Shown: positions 23,267 through 34,189 of the stretch, in pieces
Numbering within the stretch: the first letter of the stretch is position 1
Layout of the letters: each line of letters opens with the position of its first letter
DNA from: Vespula vulgaris
Lineage: Eukaryota > Arthropoda > Insecta > Hymenoptera > Vespidae
Reading direction: 5' to 3'
Length of the DNA: 64,000 nucleotides
NCBI RefSeq assembly: GCF_905475345.1
Contig: NC_066589.1
Location: 1,705,001-1,769,000, forward strand
Program-made: the position numbers and the translations under genes
The notes under the pieces: generated by a model
Databases searched by the model: none
The model's input: only the letters and a program-made list of their open reading frames with translations
What the model was told of the DNA's origin: nothing

Positions 23267-25479
23267 AAAAAAGAATTATTACTATTATCATTATTATTAT
23301 TACATCTTGCAAATCACTTTAAACTAGAATTTCGTTTACTTTTGACGATAAAGAAAAGATATTTCTAAAGAAGTATAAGTATCAGTAATGATTATATCTT
23401 GTATCTAAAACATAAAGTGTCATCGACGTTTTCTTAAATGATACGCGATTCTTTTTACCTATATAAAAAAAAAAATTTCAAAAGCAGAACAAAATAAAAA
23501 ATATCGTTTTCCGAAGTTGATATAATTTTTAATATCCTAATAGATACCTGTCGATTTCTATTAAACGTTTATTAGAATTTTTACAAAACTTACATCCTGA
23601 GAAAATAAAAAAATTTCGAAAATATTCGGGATCGAGATATTCACGAATTCAGTTTTAGGCTACTCACCCTATGTATAATGAAAGCTGAATATAATACGGA
23701 TTGCATCATAAAATAATATAGATGGTTTTACAAAACACCATATCGAATTCAATGATATGTGTTACGATTGTCGTACACATAAAAATGCTATCAAGAATAA
23801 AATTCAAAAAAAAAGAAAAAGTAACAGAGAGAGAGAGAGAAGACGCTATTGCCAAAGTAAATAATTTAAATCATCTCAAACGCACTAGTATGATAGCGTA
23901 CAAGTAAAAAGATCCATTACAGATTTTATGATCTCTCTTTTTTCTTTTTTTCTTTTTTTTTTACATTAAGAATGACGCAATCGAAACGACAAAGTCGATT
24001 AATAATTATTAATCAATAAAGAAATAATTCAAAAAAATCTTTTATCAAATTATCGATTACACGCACGATCGAAATTATAACACCGTCTTGAATTCTGAAT
24101 TTGTTTTTCTTTATCTTACGATTGGTATTCGTGAAATTATTTTCTTTTGCATTTTTATTAACCTTAATCACTCGATTTATCCAAAATCGTGGACTATTTA
24201 TTTTAATTTATTAATTTATTTAATTAACAAGATAGATAGTGAAAGTTTTTAAGAACTTTTAAAATAGCTTCGTAATGCCGTAGGAATTTGATCGCACTAT
24301 CTGAGAATCTGCGGTAACATTTTGTTCCTTTGATTAATAGTGACAATGTACGCGTGGTATTTATAGTGTATATGTGCGAACTATGATCGAGGAATGCGAT
24401 GCTACACGCTAAAGAATCTTCTTTTCTAGGACAGAATGAAATAGCGAGTGCACTTTCCGCATTAAATATCCACAATTGGTATGTTCTAAATATCTGTTTC
24501 ATCGATTTTAAAATCACGTTTAAATCACTATCATCAAATATTACAAACGAGTATTAAAGCTCTATTTCTTGAACTAGTAAATAACTAATTTAATCGCTTT
24601 TAAAGAAACCTTTCAATCATTTATTTTAATCGTTTAATCATTTATTATAATCATTAGCACGATTTATTGAATTAATTATCTATGAATTAATCAAAATATC
24701 ATATTTATTAAATCGGTATGTATGTATAAACAAATACCCTTTTCTTTCATTTCTCTTTTTTTTTTTTTAATCATTACTATCATAATATAAGAAAATGCTA
24801 TACTGCACTTATAAATCGATCTAATAGACGTGATATTTTAGAGTAAAAATTTTGGATTTTTATCATTTTACATAGCATCTTTAAATAGCATTATAAAAAA
24901 GTTACCGATAACGGCACCCATTCGTAAATCAATGCAAAATTAAAATTTAATAATAAGTCAATTAAATTAAAATTAATAAGATAATCTGACGGAATAAATA
25001 AGAAAGTTAATCAACGTTAATATGAAATACGTCGATTTGAAACGATCGAATCAGATCGTGAAAAAATGGAAATCTAGGGTAGAATCATGTTCGTTTAAGG
25101 GAGAGTGACAGATTAGATGAGAATAGAATGGGTGTAGTTAGGTGAGATCAAACCGTCGGCGTCTCGTAGAGAATAGGGTATAGGTCAAAATGATCGCACC
25201 GATTGCTAATTGGCTGCCTTCGACCGACGTGGGAAGGATGAATATCCGTTCGGTATCGCATAATAGTCAGGCTTATTACCGATCGAATTTACTTCTACGA
25301 GGATTACTCTTTCAACGGGAACGTATCAATATATTTTTCAGATGGTCGAATGAACTACGTGATCCCATAGAAAGTCGACCTATCTGAAACGTTCGTGCCA
25401 ATTATCGTAGAAAATAAGAAAACATACAACTTTTATACTAATCGATTTTACTATTCGAAACGAATTCTCGAACTAGCTT
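23267..25479. other. Gene-free AT-rich spacer
   Basis: Simple A+T sequence. A good acceptor-like TATTTTTCAG ends at 25341 inside a 65-codon frame (25190-25387), but no donor or coherent downstream exon follows. The minus-strand frame at 24224-24517 has no recognisable motif. Confidence 0.55.
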
Positions 25480-25508
25480 GAACTCGATCGTTTCGAGTTC
25501 GTGCGAAC
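25480..25508. other. Two overlapping, mutually exclusive hairpins
   Basis: GAACTCGA (25480-25487) pairs with TCGAGTTC (25493-25500) around a 5-nt loop. The last four bases of that stem also start GTTCG/CGAAC (25497-25508). Only one can form at a time. No adjacent gene makes a function obvious. Confidence 0.5.
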
Positions 25509-27060
25509 ATTACCACCAATGGAAATATTTTCACAAAGAGAGTATACCTACTGATCGATGACGCCATCATGACGTTCAACAAGATTTTTGCAACGTCGAC
25601 GAGACTAATCGAACGTAAAAAGAAGAAAAAAAGAAAAAGAAAAGAAAAGAAAAAAGAAGAAAGAAAAAGCTGCACGCGTTTAAAAAAAAAGTGACTCATC
25701 GAATTATTGAGAAATTAGAGCATTAGGGTCATTGAGACTTAGTCGTAGAGTTCAACGACGCTATTCGAACGTGACGTTTGAATATTCATTCCAATCGAAA
25801 TTCAATCTGACTGAAAATACGAGATTATTTATCCGAACGTTAACTATCGAACTAGCTGCCATTTTAAATACGATCAAAATACGGAGAAAAGGGAAAAGAA
25901 TTAATCGGGACCATCGATAACTGCTTTTTTTTTTATCTCTCTTCGCTTATCTTTAAATACAACAAGGAAGAAAGACATGATCTTTTTTTTTCTCTTTCCC
26001 TTCTCGATGTCGTCGTTTCTTGACGATAAATTCAGCTTTGTTCGAAGGGTGGTGTCTCGTCGTATTGAACGAGCGAAAGTCGATGATGTTCTTTCTTTCT
26101 TTTTCTTTCTTCTTCTTTCCTTTTCAAAGACCACAACATGGAATAGCAAAAGAGGATATTTTGATCGTCGATGTGGCACGATTATCAAGCCACACACCGT
26201 GAATCGAATCGAGGTGGTAAAATGCGTGGGTGATGAAACACGACCCACGTACTGGCCCACGTGCATCTTCAATCGACTCTTCCAAAGATAATCAACGGAT
26301 GCGCGTTACGTCGTTCCAGTAAAATCGCGATTTCTATAATGACGTCGCAACATAGGAATTACATGGTAAAATGTATAAACGATCTTTCTTTCTTTTTTTT
26401 TTTTTTTTAATTCTTTTTTCTTTGTCTGTACTTTATTTTTTTCTTTTCCATAAAAAATTCTTCTTCGCGATAATAAACGATTTATTAATCATAATTCATT
26501 AAAGATGAGGTACCAATATTCTTATTAATATTGACGTATTTATCAAACGTCTACGGTACCAATGATAAATGAAGAGAAAAAGAAAAAGAAAAAGAAAAAA
26601 ATAACGAAATAAAAATTAGAATTTTAAAACATGCCAATAATGAATCTAGCATGAAGTGTCGAGAATTTATAAGAGGGGAAAAAAACGCAATTCGATGGTA
26701 TTCTTTTTCCTTGTCATTAAAAGAAAGAAAAAAAAATGAAAGGGGAAAAAAAACCATGCCAATTACAAAAAAACCGAACATAGCATACACGTGCGGTCAA
26801 CGTTCCAATCAAACGCGACACGAGTTGTAACGTTTTTTTTTCCCTTCTTTCTTTTCTCATTTATTTATTTTTTTTTTAAATTTTAAATCGAAAGGAAATA
26901 AAACGATGCAGCAAACATTTTGTATGCGCATATATAATTTCTCTAATATAATGAGCACTAATACACTTAAGTACATACGAAGTTTATTTGGACAATGAAC
27001 GGACGTCAAATAGATTGTAAACTTAAATAAAACGACATACGTAATTGGAATACTCTATCG
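25509..27060. other. Gene-free spacer with polypyrimidine and polypurine filler
   Basis: A/G-rich 25615-25690 and 26570-26600; T/C-rich 25925-26000 and 26385-26450. Plus and minus frames at 25901-26291 overlap each other and are mostly F/S or K/R from filler. No gene supported. Confidence 0.6.
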
Positions 27061-27061
27061 G

Positions 27062-27078
27062 CACGTGTAACACACGTG
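27062..27078. promoter_or_regulatory. Paired CACGTG E-boxes one helical turn apart
   Basis: CACGTGT (27062-27068) and ACACGTG (27072-27078) form a perfect inverted repeat around AAC. It contains two canonical CACGTG E-boxes 11 bp apart centre to centre. Such E-boxes are bound by bHLH factors (CLOCK/CYCLE, MYC/MAX). A working enhancer is inference. Confidence 0.4.
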
Positions 27079-27233
27079 TTTTTATTTTTTTTCTTTTTTT
27101 GTTAGATAGAAACTCTCCAAGTGCAATAGTACTTTGCTAGATATCGAATTCGTGAAATAATTTATAAAAAGAGAGAGAGAAAGAGAGATGATAACCAACA
27201 CGTTTGAAATATTTTTATCATATCTTGATTTAT

Positions 27234-27259
27234 GAAGCTATCGATGAATCGATAGTTTC
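27234..27259. other. 12-bp hairpin with 2-nt loop
   Basis: GAAG plus CTATCGAT (27234-27245) pairs with ATCGATAG plus TTTC (27248-27259), one G-T wobble, loop GA. The very tight loop favours a DNA cruciform or dimer site over an RNA. Confidence 0.5.
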
Positions 27260-27546
27260 TAAATTTTTATATCAGCCTCGTTCAACGATAGCAAAGTAAG
27301 AAATAAGGTTCGTTGAGCTTCGATTATAAAAACGAAGATAGGAACGTATCGAGGTTGAAAATGAATGATTCGATGACGCTTATCGTACGTTCGTCTCATG
27401 CGTTCAATGCTGACGAAGCTACAATATATATATCGCACCTGCTTGTTGTCATGAATGTGTCGAGATCGTTCGACAAATAACTAAACCGTCTCGACCGAAG
27501 ATTAGCGCGTTCGTGTCGACTCATAACTTCCACGAATCGAACGTAT

Positions 27547-27549
<3 letters not shown>

Positions 27550-27598
<49 letters not shown>

Positions 27599-27605
27599 CG
27601 ACGAC
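27550..27605. repeat. (GAC)n triplet repeat
   Basis: About 17 GAC triplets with one GAT interruption. The 80-codon plus frame across it (27513-27755) encodes poly-D and then unrecognised sequence. Triplet repeats of this kind have no stop in most frames, so coding is unproven. Confidence 0.95.
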
Positions 27606-28350
27606 AGTGCACTGTACTTTCGGTTAGCGATAACTATGGAATTAACATCTGTCATACAGGAAAAAAACGCAGACTCGTGGATAAAACGAATCCTCTTGCG
27701 TTACGTTGACCTTAAATACATATGTCCGATACTATACACATATATGGATTATTAAAAGATAACATTTATTTTTTTCAATTACCCCCTATTATATCGCCCT
27801 TTCTTTCTTTTCTTTCAATTTGTTTTTTCTATATATCTCATATGCAGATATATATTTATTTTTGCATTTTTTAATTTCTTTTCCAACTAACGTTCGTTTC
27901 CTTTTCTTTACTTTTTGTCTATTCTTTTTTCTTTTTTTTTTTTTTTCGTAATTTTTACAAGTGAATCTTACTGACGAGCAATCATTGAAATATTCGAAAG
28001 CTTCTTCTTCGAATTTGTTTTATAAAACATCGAATATATACTGTATCAAGAGATTGCATCACAATCACCTTAAACTGTGTCAGCTGACGCGTCATTTTCG
28101 AGAACGAGCGTGAAACGAATACGGCCGAGGTAAATTCCCGCATCGAATTCAAATTAAAAAGTATCGCGTGACCGATGGTTAACTTCGACAAATTTCTGAC
28201 ATTTTGCGAAAGGTCACGTACCCGGCTCGATAAAAAGAGAGAACTATTCCTAATCTTTTTTATTCGATCGGGACAGTCATAGAATACGCGCAAAATTTTA
28301 TCACGGACTTTTTCCAAAAAAAATTATTTCATAAAATATAAATTATCATC

Positions 28351-28386
<36 letters not shown>

Positions 28387-28690
28387 TCATTAACGTGAAT
28401 AATTTATATTAACATAAAAACGTTCTTTCATTACATCACTTTAATTACCACATTATAATAAAATATGAATAAATCCACATTTCAAAAATGAAATCGAGTC
28501 AGTTAAAACCGAATTGTAGTTAAAAAAACAAACAAAACAAAAAAAGAAACAAAAGCAAAAAGATAACCAAAAAAGAAACAATATCGATCGAACCTACTAA
28601 ACGAATTCGCTTTTGAAAATTTCTTTTGAATTTTTATCTTCGATAATTCGAGATACTTTATCCGATCAAAGTGATTTCCTCATAATTGCA
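27606..28690. other. Gene-free spacer
   Basis: T-rich 27760-27960; (ATT)n at 28351-28387. A minus-strand frame of 111 codons (27982-28317) lacks repeats but has no recognised motif or splice context. Confidence 0.6.
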
Positions 28691-28729
28691 AGATCGTCGA
28701 CGCGAACGTACAATGGCACATTGCGCGGG

Positions 28730-28800
28730 TGTATGTACGTATATGTATATATATGTATATACATATGTATGAATGTATGTATGCGTGTAAATGTATGCGT
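28730..28800. repeat. ATGT/ATAT repeat
   Basis: TATG and TATA units leading into a GC-alternating tract. Minus-strand frames here spell YIHTYI and similar repeat peptides. Confidence 0.9.
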
Positions 28801-28816
28801 GCGTGCGCTGTGTTTG

Positions 28817-28894
28817 TGCGCGCGCTCGCGCGCATTCGCACGTGCCACCACGCGAGCTCGTTGAATGAATGAAAGCGCTTCCGCGGAGAAGCGC
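28817..28894. other. Z-DNA-prone palindrome plus GC hairpin
   Basis: TGCGCGCG (28817-28824) and CGCGCGCA (28827-28834) are perfect inverted arms around CT, almost fully alternating purine-pyrimidine. GCGCTTC (28875-28881) pairs with GAAGCGC (28888-28894). Together they form the upstream half of a GC island ending at a promoter-like motif pair (28946-28980). Confidence 0.55.
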
Positions 28895-28944
28895 ACACAT
28901 CGCAACGCATCGACTCTTCGACGGTACACTCGCGTAATCCGTGG

Positions 28945-28980
28945 CTATTTTTAAGTGGAACGCAGACGACTCTATCAGTG
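28945..28980 (+). promoter_or_regulatory. Core promoter candidate: TATA-like box plus initiator
   Basis: TATTTTTAA (28946-28954) starts 31 bp before the A of TCAGTG (28975-28980), the canonical arthropod initiator, so the geometry is right for a TATA/Inr promoter on the plus strand. No DPE-like word sits at +28. The same word, CTATTTTTAA, also fits the MEF2 consensus. A GC island lies immediately upstream. The downstream transcript is unknown. Confidence 0.4.
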
Positions 28981-29039
28981 ATTCCCTCGAGATAGCAGTC
29001 CGTTCTTATCGATACATTTGAGGATGTTCGACGTACGTA

Positions 29040-29100
29040 GATACGTAAATACATACGTAGGTGTATATGCGTATGTATGTGTGTGTGTATATATATATAT
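29040..29100. repeat. ATAC/ATGT/AT repeats
   Basis: TACGTA, ATGT and AT units. No gene follows before the A/G filler at 29175-29230 and 29305-29370. Confidence 0.9.
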
Positions 29101-29598
29101 AAATAAATGCATTTACTCGTACGCGAATAACTAATTAGAGAAAACAAAGACGACACTTTCGTCTACTACGTAAGAAAAATAAGAAAAATAAAAAATATAA
29201 AGTAATAAATATAGAAAAAAAAAAAAGATACTAAACGAAGAATTTACGGTATAAGATACTTCAAATTTAAATATCGATAACGTCTCTATGGGTAATAATA
29301 ATTTAGAAAAAGAAAAAGAAGAAAAAAGTAAAGGAGAAGAAAAGGAAAAAGAAAAGAAAGACAAGATAAAAAAAACAACGCAGGTAATTAAAATTCACCG
29401 ACGACGTCTCATTCTCGCTAATTTTATTTTCGCACAGCTATGATCCCACATTGCCAAAACTTTATTTTTATCTAATGCATCTACATGTGTAGAGACATCG
29501 TACGTTCAGTAAACTACTACGTAGGACTCGCTATTATTCATTTAACATTTTTAATAAACGACGAATATTGAAATGAATCTATCGAATCGTCGAAAATT

Positions 29599-29740
29599 CG
29601 AGATCCGATCTGAGATCCGTTTGATCTCGACGGATAAGAATTACCCAATTCTTTTATCCGTTACCGAAGCGGATTGCATAATGATAAGGCCGAACGGCCA
29701 AAAGCCGTGAGGCCGAACACGGTGAAACTCGGTGAAACCG
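29599..29740. other. Cluster of tandem hairpins in a GC-rich patch
   Basis: Four elements in 140 bp. CGAGATC (29599-29605) pairs with GATCTCG (29623-29629). CGGATAA+GAATT (29631-29642) pairs with AATTC+TTATCCG (29647-29660) with a 2-nt bulge and loop ACCC. GGCCG/CGGCC (29688-29699) overlaps ACGGC/GCCGT (29695-29708). GGTGAAAC is repeated at a 10-bp period (29721, 29731). Consecutive independent stems suggest a structured RNA or a composite protein-binding element; neither is proven. Confidence 0.45.
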
Positions 29741-29987
29741 GAGTTCTTCTAACCTCCAGAATGTTCCTATTGAATTAGAGAAGTGGAAAAGTTAACTCCG
29801 AAACTTGCGCTGGCCAATTGCGTACAATGCGGAAGGTGAAAAAAAAATGACAGAATAGCCGCGACCGCGTTCTACTTTCACTGGATTTTAAATTTACCGA
29901 ACGATCGAACGATCTCATTCTCTGTCTCTCTCTTTCTCTGTCTCTCTTTTTCTCTCTTTCGTCGTATCCCTTTCGAATCCGACAGAA

Positions 29988-30000
29988 CCTGCGACGCAGG
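29988..30000. other. GC hairpin or palindrome
   Basis: CCTGCG and CGCAGG flank a single A. It sits just after a CT-rich tract (29920-29960). A short isolated element. Confidence 0.5.
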
Positions 30001-30103
30001 ACCGTGACGACCCGTTCCTGTACGATATAAACGTACCTTCTCTCTTTTAACGCGTTCATTACGTGACTCATACGTTCCTATCTCCTTAACACTTACCTAT
30101 GTG

Positions 30104-30113
30104 CGTATATATA

Positions 30114-30150
<37 letters not shown>

Positions 30151-30210
30151 ACATAGACGTATAAATATATATATATATGTATAGGCGTATATGTGTGGGT
30201 GTGTGTATAT
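30104..30210. repeat. AT-rich microsatellite cluster
   Basis: AT runs broken by GTATA and CGTATA, ending in GTGTGGGTGTGTGTA. The minus-strand poly-(YI) frame is an artefact. Confidence 0.95.
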
Positions 30211-31763
30211 ATATAATCAATAAGAAAAGGATTAATTTGGTTTCATAAGGTTTAATTTCGTTTGACATTATAACGAAAGAATATCTAAAACGTGCTTACT
30301 AATCAATTTCATTGTCGCAAACTATCGATAAGATTTTTCTCCTTTGTTTTATTCTTTCATATACCTTCGTCAACTATCATATACTTTCGACGATGTCGAT
30401 CGTAAAATGTCGATTATTATCAATTGATCCGATTAATCGGTCTGTCCTTAATGCGTAAATGAAATACGTTTATCTAAATATATCATACGTCGTGTAGTTA
30501 ATCATTCAGTTTGTCCATTTTAAATCAAACGCGTATTCTAATGTCAACGATATATCGAAGTATTGTAGAATTAATGCTATTGTAAATATATCAGCTACAC
30601 GAGAAATAATGAATGATTTTAATGAATCGACGTTACGTTACTTCACACGTCATCGCTTCGTAATTTCTGGAAATTATAATATTCCTCCAACGTTACTGTC
30701 CACTCCGAGAGATTCGACTTTCACTTTTGATCAGCACGTATATAAGAGAACAATAAAGAAATCGTAGATCCAAAAAAGTGTTTCGGATTGATTTGAAGGA
30801 ATAGAAATCAATGGAGTTCGCTAACGCGTGTTCCTCTTTTGAAATTTTCTTCGTACCAGAAAGTATACTTTCAAGGAGGATGAACCACTATGCTATGCTA
30901 TGTATATATGTGTGTGTGTGTGTATGCGTGTATATATGTGTATATATATATACGTATATATAGTAAGGAATCCTAGAGGAAAATTTCATGTTTATTTAGA
31001 ATCAAATCACGTAGTATTCACTAGCACCAATCTTCCTTTTCGATGCATTACAGACCACAAAGCACTTAAAATAAGTTAATCCACTATAACCTAATTTTGT
31101 TTCGTATCTGAGTAAAAAGAAATAGAAAAAAATGTTATTAGATCTACCAAGAAAAATTTTATTTGTTTGAAAAACGATTATTTATACAATAACGAGCCAT
31201 TTTATCCATCAAGAGAGAAATTGATCCATAAAGATCGTAAGAAGTTATTAAATTATATCGTCGATTAAATATTAATAAACGATATGCAAACGTAATCTTT
31301 TATTTAAACAATGAACGTAACTTTTCGATAGATCTAACAATGTATAACATAAAACTCGTGATACCTATTAGTCATACTTGGCAAACATTAATTCGTAAAT
31401 AATAATTAACCGTTAATAATCTAGATTCTCTAATTTATAATCTTCCTGATGATTAATTGGATATCTCGTTATTTTTCATATCTTAATGAAAATGAATGGT
31501 CAAACTTTACGATATACTGTAATTATACGTATTTACCCTGTTACGTTAATCCCTACGAATATAAACAAAAATTCATTTTGTAAGATAAAAATGAAATGAG
31601 ATATACAAAGATGTAACATCAAAGTTACATGACATTATGAAGGATTAACTTAAAATAAGATAATGTAAGTGAATAACGTAGCCAGGAAAAGTAACATGTC
31701 CGTGACAGAAGAAGGAGGTACTTCTGCCTTCTCGCTTATGTAATCGAACGATTCAGAAGCCAG
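30211..31763. other. Gene-free AT-rich spacer
   Basis: Contains GT/AT repeats at 30900-30962. Otherwise unstructured A+T-rich sequence with no supported gene, RNA or repeat. Confidence 0.65.
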
Positions 31764-31785
31764 TAACAGCAACAGAAGCAGTAAT

Positions 31786-31816
<31 letters not shown>

Positions 31817-31838
31817 ACTGCAGCAGCAGCAGCCGAGC
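31764..31838. repeat. (CAG)n triplet repeat with AGT interruptions
   Basis: CAG/AGC units, eight uninterrupted in the centre, flanked by AGT and ACAG variants. In insects such runs often encode poly-Q, but no start, splice signal or long frame is present here. Confidence 0.93.
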
Positions 31839-32975
31839 AAAACGAACGAAGAGCGAGAATGAACTCCGATTCGTTTAACCCGAGTTCGCTCGTTTGCCTC
31901 TCTCTTTTAATCGCGCGCTAATACGAGACTTCTCGATTTAAAAAATAACAAAGAGAGAGAAAGAAAGAGAGAGAGAGAGAGAAAAGAAGTACATACAACC
32001 ATTCTCACCTATTTACAAAGACGAATTGTTGATTTCGAAGATACTTTTACCATCGTGTAAACGACCTACCTGCTTGCCTGCCTGCACGTAGTACGAGTAG
32101 TCAAGTCCTTCGAATCTTTCCATCCACTTTCTACGGTTACTTGAGGACGTGCCAACTAAACGGAGACCTGCAGAAAACTAAATGATCTTTTCGGAATATA
32201 AATTGGTATTATTTATATTTAATTAGTGATGAATAGCATGGCGGTTAAAGGCTCACGACTTTTTCAAATAAACCATGAAAACAATTTCGAAAGTAGCAAA
32301 TAATAAAAGAAACGATTACTTAATTCATTACTTAGAGTTTTTTCTTTCTTTCTTTCTTCTTCTTATGTTTTTTTTTTGTTTTCATGACACAAACTTGTTT
32401 CACAAATTTAATCTAGGTGTTTTCAAATTTCATTTGAAATATTAAATTGTAACAAAAAGTTTTATCTCCTTGGGACAAGATTATTTCTAAATTACTAAGA
32501 AAAAAAAAGAAAGAGAGAGAGAGAGAGAGAAGAAAAAGAAAAACGAAAAAAGAGGAGTTTTAAATCCTTTTTCCCTCGAACGTACGAGCTAACTCTTTAA
32601 ATTTTAATTACAACGCGTTATTAAAAACCCAAACGTAACATTAAATCTAAAGTTTCGTCCGTTAAGTGTGCGATTATATCGTAGATAGATAAAAAAAGAA
32701 AACAAAAAAAAAAACAAATTGGTTTCATTCCCTTTTCTCTTTGGATTTTCTAATTGTTACTACAATTAATCAAAATGAATTACCTTTAATCTTACGATTA
32801 AACTGAACACTCTAAATAGTTTTATTATCGAATAAACTATTGTTCAATGTTCGAATATATTTATATGTCGAAAGATAAAATGATCCAGAAGATACATTAT
32901 TTTTTTAGAGAGTATTTTCTATCGATAAATGAACAAGTGTAAGAGAAAAAATAGAGTCAGATTGGAACGAGTCAG
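31839..32975. other. Gene-free spacer
   Basis: Short GA runs (31957-31983, 32505-32530), CTGC-rich 32068-32090, A-rich filler. No supported gene. Confidence 0.65.
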
Positions 32976-33045
32976 AACGGAACGGAACGGAACGGAACGG
33001 AACGGAACGGAGTCGAGCGGAGCGAAGCGGAGCACAGTGGCGTGG
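32976..33045. repeat. AACGG pentanucleotide array grading into degenerate pentamers
   Basis: Seven perfect AACGG units (32976-33010) are followed by seven pentamers that keep the 5-bp register (AGTCG, AGCGG, AGCGA, AGCGG and on). The change from A-rich to GC-rich units makes the GC island that follows. The minus strand reads CCGTT. Confidence 0.9.
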
Positions 33046-33150
33046 GGTCGTGCCGGTAAGTGTGCCAAGGTGCACCTCTCGAGAAAGCCGGACCGACCGG
33101 ACCGGCACTGCTACGGCATGGCGCGGCCGTACCTACCTTGTCTTACCTCA
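33046..33150 (+). other. GC island with strong splice-donor motif
   Basis: CCG/GTAAGT (33053-33061) is a near-ideal 5' splice site directly after the pentamer array. It is followed by GCCGG repeats (33090-33105) and GGCGCGGCCG (33119-33128). A non-coding first exon ending at 33055 is possible. Plus-strand frames here (32929-33204 and 33050-33334) have no recognised domain. On the minus strand GAGGTAAGA and AAGGTAGGT are also donor-like, so direction is uncertain. Confidence 0.25.
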
Positions 33151-33199
33151 ACTTACACCACAACTTTATCCCTCTTTAATTCTGAGATTCGATTTTCCT

Positions 33200-34030
33200 T
33201 TTGAAACCTACGATCATCTTTATATACCTACTTTATATAACTTATTTACCGTAAACCCAATTAAAAATATTTCTTATACTTTGTGTATGTGTGTGTATAT
33301 ATATATATGTATATATGTATATATATGTAATTGAAATTTATCCTTTTCCTTTTCATAATTTTTATATAAACATTCGGGACAGAATATACTTTTCTTTTCT
33401 TTCGTCTTCCTTTCTCTGTTTTCTCTTCTTTTTTCTTTTTACGAATGATTCTCTAAAAATAAGAGCGCGAAAAGATCAAAGTTCTACGATTTGTTCAGTT
33501 AAAAGCGAATAAAGAAAGTCATAGGAAGATAAAGTTTCTTGCGCATTTTGATAATGATCCGTCGCAAACTGATATAATAAACATTTGCGAATGATAATTA
33601 TTTCGCATTGGAATATATATACTTCGTTAAAAGTCGATAGAATGGATCAGGGAAATCGTGAGATAAATTATTAGACGAATGTTCGATCCTTCGTCAAATT
33701 AAATACAGAAGATATTTTGTTACTCAGCTTTTTCGTTTCAAATGTGAATTATCAAAGATGATGAGAACGAATTTGGCAAGGATCCTCCAATAACAGAAAT
33801 TTATCGTTCAAAAAAATTTGCGGAGAAAAAATGGAAAAAAAAATGGTATTCGTTTGGATAGGGTTGCTGAACTAAGGCATCAATTTTCTTTTCTCTAAAT
33901 ATAATCCCCTTTTTCGATATTTTCCAAAGCTTTTAGAGCTTTTCACACAGCTGGCCTAGACCAACAGCTTGACCAACTTCCTCCACTCCTAAGAAAATTC
34001 TCCTCTTCGTCGTTTCTTGCATCGACACAG
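33200..34030. other. Gene-free AT-rich spacer
   Basis: AT run at 33292-33330, T/C filler 33395-33440. Its end (33960-34030) becomes pyrimidine-rich and closes in an acceptor-like ACACAG. Confidence 0.6.
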
Positions 34031-34110
34031 CGATGGCTACCCCCGTCGCCTACTTGTACATAGGCGTATGCGAGACCGCACACAGATCTACGCACGTGCG
34101 TACACGCTGA
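34031..34110 (+). other. Small open frame over hairpin and E-box palindrome
   Basis: After a pyrimidine tract and ACACAG, an ATG at 34034 opens about 25 codons (begins MATPVAYLYIGVCETA) to TGA. The same DNA holds hairpin CGCCTA/TAGGCG (34047-34066) and perfect palindrome TACGCACGTGCGTA (34089-34102) with a central E-box. Could be a tiny exon or small ORF, but the symmetry suggests a regulatory element instead. Confidence 0.2.
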
Positions 34111-34189
34111 ATATAGATACCGGTATTGAGGGCAGCCACCCTAATAATAGATGTCGAGAAAATTTTTAGCCCTTGATGCCGACCGCTCG

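Noticed and set aside
27513..27755. Poly-aspartate protein
   Set aside because: Length comes from a GAC repeat; no start context, domain or splice support.
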